Origin: an uncultured Bacteroidales bacterium
GTDB lineage: Bacteria; Bacteroidota; Bacteroidia; Bacteroidales; Marinilabiliaceae
Reading direction: 5' to 3'
Length of the DNA: 12,406 bases
Assembly (NCBI GenBank): GCA_937892095.1
Contig: CALAVC010000196.1
Coordinates: forward strand, 1-12,406
Within the stretch, counting starts at the first letter, position 1. Each line of letters starts with the position of its first letter. The notes under the pieces were generated by a model. That model worked only from the letters and a program-made list of their open reading frames with translations. It was not told the DNA's origin and searched no databases. This document shows positions 6,651 to 12,406 of this stretch, piece by piece. The position numbers and the translations under genes are program-made.

Positions 6651-8327
6651 TTAAAACGCTACGACAGGTGCAGAGTTGCCAACAAGCGGAGCGGGCGAAA
6701 CGGTCTGCTGACAAGCCGTATTGTAGTTTATCTCGCTTTGTGGGATAACGAGCGTCATCCAATCGGGCGTAGCTGATGTGTTCCACTGATAGCCATCGGG
6801 GTGGTTGGAGCCTTCGTAGGAGCGAATTATACCCTTGGAAAGTCGCTTGATGTCGAGAGTTGAGAAACCTTCTCCCCAAAGTTCTACGCGTCGTTGCCAC
6901 CAGACTTCGTTTTGGAAAGACGTGGCAATGCTCTGCGAGCCATAGGCTTCGTTGTGCGAACCATAGACGTAGGCCGCATCGCGCGTCTGTGCAAAGGCTG
7001 TGAGAGCTTCGATGCCTTCCGATTCGTTTTGCATACCAAGGGCTTCTATCTCGATGAGTTTCATTTCTTCGGCACGCATGAGTGGCACACTCACTGCAAA
7101 ACCCAAAAGTTGATTGGCACGACCGCCTTCGCCACCAATGGTTCGGAACTTGACTTCGAGGCCACCGCCATTGGTATTGAGCGAACTTGTGCCACAACGA
7201 AGTAGCCAACTGGGATGTGCAGAATAGGCTGACAAGAAGTTGAGCACCTCGTCGCGCGAAGCGAGGCTATTGACGGCAAAGTCGACAAATACTTTGCGTC
7301 GGAAGTCGGTAGTGGGGATGCTCTCAAACAGATGACGATCTATGCAGTGTGGCTGACCATAGTTGGCAGCATAGCCACACCCCGAAGACATAGGATCGAT
7401 TTCTATACACATCTGACTTCCCCAACTACTGTCGGCGTCGTTGAGCAAAATACATGGGTCGTCGGTAGCAAAACGAACTGCCCAAATCCACGATGGTGTT
7501 GGAGTGTTGAAACCATTGTTGGGGTCGGTCCACTGAGCCTCGTCCATTAGCGGATGTCCTTCTTGTGCCAAACGAGCGTAGTGAACAGCGTCGGTCCAGT
7601 TTTGCATGACGAGACATGCACGTGCACGAAGACCGTATATAGCATTCAGCCCAACGTGGTAGACATCGGTTGGGTCGTCGAGTTCGGCAGTCAAATACTT
7701 TTCGGCATTGTCAAGGTCGTCAAGTATAAACTTCCAAATCTGTTCGTTGGTGGCATTTGGGTTGTTGGTGGCTGCGTCGGTGGTCGTATTTTCGGTAACG
7801 ATGGGGACAGTTATACACTCCTTGTTAAGTGCATAGGTTGTCTTGCCATACATCTGTGCGAGGTCGGAATACATGGCAGCACGTGTGGCGTAAGCACGAC
7901 CGACATTTCGACGGTCGTCGTCGGACGTTGCATTGGCTGCACCAGCAATTATGGCATTGCAGTTCTTTATCCACGTGTAGTAGAGCGTCCATGGGAATTG
8001 GGCGATGACGCTATTGGGGCGGAGATCGACGACCCCGTACCAGTAGCTATACCACGTGGCTCGAGTAGCATCGTCTTGTCCCATGACATCGCGCATGACC
8101 ATGAGCGATGGGTAGCCGAAATCGAATGGATATTGGTCGTCTTCGCTATAAACAAACTTGCCAGCGAGCGAAGATGAAATAGCATCGGCAAGCACTGTAG
8201 CATTGCCACTATTGTTGATTTGCTCAATGGTTACTGTGGAGTCTTGTGGCTCTATTTCGTCGATGCAAGCAGTGAGGGTGGCTACCGAAGCAAGCGTAGC
8301 TAACGAAAATATATATCTGGTATTCAT
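6651..8327 (-). CDS. SusD/RagB-family outer-membrane nutrient-binding lipoprotein
   Basis: A 558-residue surface lipoprotein expected to form the lid over the SusC-like pore encoded just upstream. The signal peptide ends in the lipobox LTAC (Cys21), followed by the acidic IDEIEPQD, consistent with export to the cell surface. The body shows the SusD-family layout: an N-terminal helical part with conserved Trp/Tyr (WYSYWYGVVDLRPNS, ARACLVMQNWTDAVHYA as a TPR-like helix pair) and a C-terminal part with MRAEEMKLIEIEAL, the WWQRRVELWGEG block and the late IPQSEINYN motif typical of the family. Length is normal (500-600). It starts 29 bases after the susC-like stop, and the third gene follows after another 29 bases, so one transcript is likely. 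The family binds glycans or peptides; the ligand here cannot be told. Confidence 0.93.
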   Translation of the reverse strand: MNTRYIFSLATLASVATLTACIDEIEPQDSTVTIEQINNSGNATVLADAISSSLAGKFVYSEDDQYPFDFGYPSLMVMRDVMGQDDATRATWYSYWYGVVDLRPNSVIAQFPWTLYYTWIKNCNAIIAGAANATSDDDRRNVGRAYATRAAMYSDLAQMYGKTTYALNKECITVPIVTENTTTDAATNNPNATNEQIWKFILDDLDNAEKYLTAELDDPTDVYHVGLNAIYGLRARACLVMQNWTDAVHYARLAQEGHPLMDEAQWTDPNNGFNTPTPSWIWAVRFATDDPCILLNDADSSWGSQMCIEIDPMSSGCGYAANYGQPHCIDRHLFESIPTTDFRRKVFVDFAVNSLASRDEVLNFLSAYSAHPSWLLRCGTSSLNTNGGGLEVKFRTIGGEGGRANQLLGFAVSVPLMRAEEMKLIEIEALGMQNESEGIEALTAFAQTRDAAYVYGSHNEAYGSQSIATSFQNEVWWQRRVELWGEGFSTLDIKRLSKGIIRSYEGSNHPDGYQWNTSATPDWMTLVIPQSEINYNTACQQTVSPAPLVGNSAPVVAF

Positions 8328-8356
8328 TAGTGAAATGCGATTAAGGGGTGAAAGTT

Positions 8357-11300
8357 TTAGAATGTTAGCTGTATACCACCAGAGATAGTGCGCACGGGGC
8401 TAAAGTTCGACACCGTTTCGGTAGACTTGTATGAGTAGCGTGGGTCGAGACCTTGGCGAGCCGACCAAAAGTTGATGTTTTCAGCACTTGCATAGACACG
8501 CAAGCGACTGATTCCTGCTTTGCTTGTCAGGTCGGATGGGAGAGTATAGCCTAAGACTGCCGACGAAAAGTTAAGGTAGCTGGCATTCGTCAAGAAACGA
8601 TCGCTTGCCGCAGTGGCGTCGACGTCGCCCATTTGCCAACGCGGAATGTCGCTCTGAGTGTTATTGGGGCTCCAGCCACGTTTCCAGTCCTTGTGGTAGT
8701 TATGACCGGGGTCTTGCTGCGTCTTGGCAGCAGGTGTCATAAGATCTGCATACTGAGCATCGTATATTTTGCCGCCAATCTGATAGTCGAAAGCGGCAGA
8801 GAAATCGAAGCCATGCCATGTAAGATTGGTCGAGAAGCCACCATAGAATTTAGGCAGAATGCAGCCCTTGGCGTAGTATGTTGCTTTGGTGGCATCGGTT
8901 GTCGTGCCAGAACGCTTACTGCCAGGGCGCGAGGTGATGTTTACTTCGCTATTCCCAGCATTGCTAAGGTCTTCATCGTAGTAGTATAGAGCTTCGCCAT
9001 GTTCGTTGACCCCAGCATATTCAAGGGTCATATAGTTGTAAAGAGGCTCACCTTCTTCGTACCACAATTGGTAGCTATAGAATCCACCATTGCCAGCCGT
9101 CACAACTTCGGGCAACGAGATAATCTTGGTGGTGTTGTGAGCGATGTTGGCTGTCAGAGTCCAATCGAGGTCATCGGTTCTGACGACTGCACCTGCCAGA
9201 GTGAGTTCAAAACCCGTATTTCGAATGTCGCCCACGTTGCTATAATAGCTTCGTGTGCCAAGACTTTCGGGCACAGGCAATTCAAAAAGCAGGTCGGTCG
9301 TTTTCTTGGTATAGAAATCGAAACTACCATTTATTCGACGGCTAAGCATTCCGAACTCCAAACCGACATTGGCGTTTGTTGTTGTCTCCCACGTAATCTC
9401 CTTGTTGCCTATGCGGTCGAAGACTGCACTCATGCTGGTCTCTGATGCTTTTTGGAGGACATAGGTGTCGGCAAAGGCATAGTCGGCAATGTTGTCGTTG
9501 CCTTGCTGACCAATGGAGAACTTAACTTTTAGCTCGTCGAAGAGCCACGTAGTATCGCCCATAAACTCTTCCTTAGAGACTATCCATGCTACGCCAGCCG
9601 ACCAGAAGTTGCCCCAACGATGGTCGGTGTCGAAACGACTTGATGCGTCGCGTCGGAAACTACCTTGCGCATAGTAAGTGTCGGCAAAGTTGTATTGAAC
9701 AGTGCCAAAAACGCCTTCGACATTGTAGCGCGTCGTGTTGCTACGACTGTCTGTCTTGGTGGCAAAAGCATTTATTTCGGGTATCGAACGAGAAAACGAG
9801 CCTTGTGCAAAAGACTGCAGTGTTTTCTTTTGAGCATCGTAATATTCATGACCGAGCATGACGGTCAGACCATGGCTTCCAAAATTGTTCAGATAGCTTA
9901 CTGTCTGAACGTGGTTTTGCTGAAGGTTATTAACGTCTTTCTTTTCGATATATCCACCCACAGAAGCCTTGCTGCCATATACGGCATTTTCGTAGTCGGT
10001 ATACTGACTGCTATTGCTAATGACTGTAGAATTAATATCGGCTTTCCAATGTTCGCCAAAAGTAAGCGAAGCCCCTATGCTACCACTAAAATGGTTACGA
10101 AGTTCTTCCACATTGTTGTATTCGTTGTTGCCAATGGGGTTGCCAGAGATAAATGCAGAACTGCGGTCAAAATTCACACCACTGCCATCGGCAGGAAGAT
10201 CGAAACCACCCTTGACGAGTCCCCCACCCTTACCAAAGTCATATATCTTGTTGCCCGAAGCATCGGTGGCTACGACAGGATTGCCCGAAGCATCGATAGT
10301 ACGTACGTAGAGCGGATAGATTGGGGCAATGCGCGAGGTGAAGAACATCACATTGGCTTCAGACAGTGATGGCTTTTCGTCTTCGCCGTCGCCACTATAA
10401 CTCATGTTGGCGTTTTGAGTTACCTTAGAGTTAGAATAACCAACATTGGCACTTAGGCGAAGCCATTCTTTTATCTGATAGTCGGCTTTCAGGCGGGCCG
10501 AGAAACGTCGAAGACCTGTGTGTTCGATAATTCCGTTGTCTTTCAAGTAGCCAATGCCCGCAAAGTAGTTACCTTTTTCGGTGCCACCCTTACCGCTAAC
10601 AGTATATTCTTGCCTGAGCGAACGACGATAGGCTTCGTCGGTCCAGTCGTCGGGCAAGACGTGATATGTGTTGCCATCAATGCCCGTATAGGTGTAGCCC
10701 AACTGAGCTGCTGAATTCATATTACCCTTGTCGTCGAACATCTGTTGCCCATCAGGAAGGGTATACATACGATAGCCGAGCTCACGGAAAAGGTTATTGT
10801 TGGCTTTAGCTGTTGCTTCATCAGCCGAAAGATTATTGGCATAGAATAGCTGATTGCGTCGCTCGGTGTAGTAAGCTTGCAAATATTCTGCAGGGTCTGT
10901 GATGACATCGTAGTCTTTGACACTGCGACTATTGACACCCCAACGGGCTTCAACATTTATTTCTGAAGCCGCAAGTGAGCCTTTCTTGGTGGTTATGAGA
11001 ATTACGCCAGCCGCACCACGAGCACCATACAGAGCTGCCGAAGCGGCATCTTTAAGAACCGAAATACTCTCGATGTCATCTGGTGGCAAACTTGACAAGT
11101 CGCCATCGAATGGTGCACCATCGACAATGACTAGCGGGTCGGTGCCTGCATAAAGACTCGATATACCACGTATCTTGAGCTTACCATTGTCGGCACCCGG
11201 GTCGCCCGAACCACCACGAAGTTGCAATCCGGGCACCTGACCTGCCAACGTATTCGTAACGTTGCCAGCCGTGCGCCTGCTGATGTCGTCGGCACTAACA

Positions 11301-11662
11301 ACTGCCACCGAACCCGTAAAAGCCTGACGCTTTTGCGTGCCATAGGCCACGACAATCACTTCGTCCATATCGATACTCTCGTCTTCAAGGACAATGTCTG
11401 TTTGCCCAGAATTAAGGTCGAGAATTGCTGTTGTGTAGCCAATAAAAGAGGCTTGTAGAGTGTCGACACCAGCAGGAACGCTGAGCGAGTAGTTGCCATC
11501 CATGTCGGAAATTGTGCCAGTCGTTGTACCAGGGACAACTATGGTTACGCCCGGCAGTGGCTGACCTTGCGAGTCGCGCACGGTGCCACTTATGTTGCGA
11601 CTTTGCGCGTAGGCACACAATGAACAAACAAGCGTCAAGAAAAGTAGTAAGATATTTCTCAT
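8357..11662 (-). CDS. SusC/RagA-family TonB-dependent outer-membrane transporter
   Basis: An 1101-residue outer-membrane active transporter energised by TonB-ExbBD, pairing with the SusD-like lid. In order: a signal peptide (1-20, cut after AYA), a carboxypeptidase-regulatory-like beta domain (about 24-95, GTVRDSQGQPLPGV and GNYSLSVPAG), a TonB-box region (about 97-106, MDEVIVVAYG), a plug domain (about 110-230) carrying DPLVIVDGAPFDG and SISVLKDAASAALYGARGA, both hallmarks of the SusC family, then a 22-strand-type barrel ending in Phe, as expected for BAM-assembled proteins. There is no N-terminal STN domain, so it should not signal through an anti-sigma factor. A short DASGN repeat lies near residues 456-470. 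The ATG at 11660-11662 is supported by the signal peptide and by a promoter 22 bases upstream. Cargo unknown. Confidence 0.95.
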   Translation of the reverse strand: MRNILLLFLTLVCSLCAYAQSRNISGTVRDSQGQPLPGVTIVVPGTTTGTISDMDGNYSLSVPAGVDTLQASFIGYTTAILDLNSGQTDIVLEDESIDMDEVIVVAYGTQKRQAFTGSVAVVSADDISRRTAGNVTNTLAGQVPGLQLRGGSGDPGADNGKLKIRGISSLYAGTDPLVIVDGAPFDGDLSSLPPDDIESISVLKDAASAALYGARGAAGVILITTKKGSLAASEINVEARWGVNSRSVKDYDVITDPAEYLQAYYTERRNQLFYANNLSADEATAKANNNLFRELGYRMYTLPDGQQMFDDKGNMNSAAQLGYTYTGIDGNTYHVLPDDWTDEAYRRSLRQEYTVSGKGGTEKGNYFAGIGYLKDNGIIEHTGLRRFSARLKADYQIKEWLRLSANVGYSNSKVTQNANMSYSGDGEDEKPSLSEANVMFFTSRIAPIYPLYVRTIDASGNPVVATDASGNKIYDFGKGGGLVKGGFDLPADGSGVNFDRSSAFISGNPIGNNEYNNVEELRNHFSGSIGASLTFGEHWKADINSTVISNSSQYTDYENAVYGSKASVGGYIEKKDVNNLQQNHVQTVSYLNNFGSHGLTVMLGHEYYDAQKKTLQSFAQGSFSRSIPEINAFATKTDSRSNTTRYNVEGVFGTVQYNFADTYYAQGSFRRDASSRFDTDHRWGNFWSAGVAWIVSKEEFMGDTTWLFDELKVKFSIGQQGNDNIADYAFADTYVLQKASETSMSAVFDRIGNKEITWETTTNANVGLEFGMLSRRINGSFDFYTKKTTDLLFELPVPESLGTRSYYSNVGDIRNTGFELTLAGAVVRTDDLDWTLTANIAHNTTKIISLPEVVTAGNGGFYSYQLWYEEGEPLYNYMTLEYAGVNEHGEALYYYDEDLSNAGNSEVNITSRPGSKRSGTTTDATKATYYAKGCILPKFYGGFSTNLTWHGFDFSAAFDYQIGGKIYDAQYADLMTPAAKTQQDPGHNYHKDWKRGWSPNNTQSDIPRWQMGDVDATAASDRFLTNASYLNFSSAVLGYTLPSDLTSKAGISRLRVYASAENINFWSARQGLDPRYSYKSTETVSNFSPVRTISGGIQLTF
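10251..10295. repeat. Direct repeat of 15 bases within the susC-like gene
   Basis: TTGCCCGAAGCATCG occurs at 10251-10265 and again at 10281-10295, a 30-base period. In the protein it gives two DASGN motifs in the barrel region, probably in an extracellular loop. Confidence 0.7.
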
Positions 11663-11683
11663 AACTGAATAGGTATATGGTTA

Positions 11684-11715
11684 CAAATTTAACAAAGTGA
11701 ATATAAAATAACAAA
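11684..11715 (-). promoter_or_regulatory. Promoter of the susC-like operon
   Basis: On the minus strand a TTTG (11712-11715) is followed after 20 bases by TAAATTTG (11684-11691). Both match the bacteroidete primary-sigma consensus TTTG-N19/21-TAnnTTTG. Transcription would begin near 11678, leaving a leader of roughly 16-20 bases with no Shine-Dalgarno sequence. The short leader leaves no room for a riboswitch. Confidence 0.65.
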
Positions 11716-11772
11716 ACGTATAAAAATATAACAGCACATTCGGGATAGGTTCACAAATCGTCATATCTGAGT

Positions 11773-11804
11773 ATTGATTCGGAAAACGACATGCGATTAC
11801 TTTG
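11773..11804 (+). promoter_or_regulatory. Promoter of the small membrane-protein gene
   Basis: ATTG (11773-11776), 20 bases, then TTACTTTG (11797-11804): one mismatch in each half of TTTG / TAnnTTTG, with correct spacing. It diverges from the susC-like promoter, and 57 bases separate the two -33 elements. The predicted start of transcription is near 11811, about 20 bases before the ATG. Confidence 0.5.
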
Positions 11805-11831
11805 CCATAAATCATTAAACCTCAAATAGAT

Positions 11832-12227
11832 ATGAACAACGTCTCGAAGACAGTAGCTCTATGGCTACTTAGCATTTGTGGCATTGCCTGCCATTCCATC
11901 TGCGACATCTTGCCTATGTTTTGGGGCAAAGACATGGCCATCGTAGCGACAGATGGCAACATGGACCAAGGCATGGCATTCTTCATGATGACAATGGCAT
12001 TCCTCATGCCAGCATGCGGCATTCTCTGCCTGCTCATCAACGAAAAAGCCAAAAGCATGAAACTGATCAACTTTGTACTTTCGGTCGTAATGGCTCTGCT
12101 CAACATTATGCACGCGTTTATGGAGATCCCTAGCGAAAACGCTGGTCAGTATGCCATCCTACCTCTTATGGTCGTCATCTGTTGCATGCTAACATGGCAA
12201 AGCTATAAAGTCTTGAAAAACAAATAG
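11832..12227 (+). CDS. Small four-helix membrane protein of unknown function, Met/Cys-rich
   Basis: A 131-residue protein I do not recognise. Four hydrophobic helices are visible at about 6-31, 47-70, 77-98 and 107-127, with a Lys-rich loop (EKAKSMK) between helices 2 and 3 and a basic C-terminus, giving a likely inner-membrane location. It contains 15 methionines and 7 cysteines. These include the spaced series C16, C20, C24 with H21 in helix 1, the Met-dense GMAFFMMTMAFLM in helix 2, C62/C66, and C117-C118 in helix 4. Such a pattern could mean metal or redox contact, but hydrophobic helices often carry Met by composition alone, so no function is assigned. The ATG is chosen because it follows a promoter and gives a complete first helix. 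The gene stands alone, between the divergent susC-like operon and a strong terminator. Confidence 0.85.
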   Translation: MNNVSKTVALWLLSICGIACHSICDILPMFWGKDMAIVATDGNMDQGMAFFMMTMAFLMPACGILCLLINEKAKSMKLINFVLSVVMALLNIMHAFMEIPSENAGQYAILPLMVVICCMLTWQSYKVLKNK

Positions 12228-12231
12228 AACC

Positions 12232-12285
12232 AACACCTACTCGCCCGTAAAAACGACGTTGACGAGTAGGTGTTACATTCTTTTT
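12232..12285 (+). terminator. Rho-independent terminator of the membrane-protein gene
   Basis: A perfect 12-bp inverted repeat (AACACCTACTCG at 12232-12243, CGAGTAGGTGTT at 12263-12274) begins 4 bases after the stop codon. It is followed by a T-rich tail with five consecutive T at 12281-12285. The T-run is a few bases away from the stem, slightly weaker than ideal. Confidence 0.72.
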
Positions 12286-12307
12286 ACGACAAAAAGTTGG
12301 GTTGAGT

Positions 12308-12338
12308 TTTGCAATTTATAAAAATACATATACCTTTG
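12308..12338 (+). promoter_or_regulatory. Promoter of the tRNA-Gly gene
   Basis: TTTG (12308-12311), a 19-base AT-rich spacer, then TACCTTTG (12331-12338): an exact match to the bacteroidete consensus. Transcription should begin near 12345, about 11 bases before the mature tRNA. Confidence 0.75.
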
Positions 12339-12355
12339 CAGTCGTTAAAAGAAAC

Positions 12356-12406
12356 GCGGAAATAGCTCAGTTGGTAGAGCACAACCTTGCCAAGGTTGGG
12401 GTCGCG
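12356..12406 (+). tRNA. tRNA-Gly(GCC), 3' end cut by window edge
   Basis: The first 51 bases of a glycine tRNA. They comprise the acceptor 5' strand GCGGAAA (12356-12362), a D-arm with AGCTCAGTTGGTAGAGC, and the anticodon stem CAACC/GGTTG (12382-12386 with 12394-12398) closing a 7-base loop with anticodon GCC (12389-12391). The T-arm and acceptor 3' strand lie outside the window. Further tRNA genes may follow, but that cannot be seen. Confidence 0.92.

Noticed and set aside
6643..7209. A 188-codon minus-strand frame within the susD-like gene
   Set aside because: It lies in a different frame of the same strand inside a clear SusD-family gene, and its composition (Arg/Trp/Cys/His-rich) is not protein-like.
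11876..12133. Alternative frames over the small membrane protein, including antisense frames at 11822-12106 and 11865-12113
   Set aside because: Only the frame 11832-12227 has a matched promoter, four coherent membrane helices and a stop just before a terminator. The others are His/Met-rich artefacts of the same sequence.
12356..12406. The tRNA-Gly gene as an attachment site for an integrated element
   Set aside because: Its 3' half, where attachment sites usually lie, is outside the window, and no integrase or repeated tRNA fragment is visible.

Overview
The window looks like a chromosomal segment from a member of the Bacteroidales (Bacteroidetes). Four things point there: a single-polypeptide SecD-SecF fusion, a SusC/SusD outer-membrane pair with its lipoprotein partner, bacteroidete-type promoters (a -33 TTTG and a -7 TAnnTTTG, spaced 19-20 nt) and starts without clear Shine-Dalgarno sequences. 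The genus cannot be read with certainty; a Prevotella/Bacteroides-like organism is likely. No transposase, integrase, phage gene or CRISPR array is visible.

Layout. Bases 1-633 (+) hold the C-terminal end of a type III Mod-like DNA methyltransferase that runs in from the left. It closes with a good hairpin terminator and faces a second terminator belonging to secDF, so this is a convergent boundary. Bases 784-3705 (-) are secDF, the proton-driven accessory of the Sec translocon. A 222-base gap with an imperfect inverted repeat separates it from birA (3928-4677, -), a biotin-protein ligase. birA is joined by an ATGA overlap to hisB (4674-5768, -), a bifunctional histidine-biosynthesis enzyme. 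Directly upstream of hisB, on the same strand, are a lipoprotein of unknown function (5785-6621), a SusD-like lipoprotein (6651-8327) and a SusC-like TonB-dependent transporter (8357-11662). Diverging from the susC-like gene is a small Met/Cys-rich four-helix membrane protein (11832-12227, +) with its own promoter and terminator. The window ends inside a tRNA-Gly(GCC) gene that has a near-perfect promoter.

How they work together. The susC-susD-lipoprotein trio (gaps of 29 nt) should form one outer-membrane uptake complex: SusD-like lid, SusC-like TonB-dependent pore and an accessory surface lipoprotein. The cargo is not shown, because no glycoside hydrolase, peptidase, sigma/anti-sigma pair or hybrid two-component sensor lies in the window. 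hisB and birA are housekeeping genes that may be read through from the Sus-like operon, but a TAnnTTTG motif at the end of the lipoprotein gene could give them their own transcript.

I see no clearly new multi-gene system. The observations most worth checking are an Asn in secDF where E. coli SecF has the functionally important Asp213, an apparent methyltransferase with no restriction gene on its 3' side, the enzyme-free Sus-like trio beside hisB-birA, and the small Met/Cys-rich membrane protein. There is no gene-free stretch longer than 300 bases.
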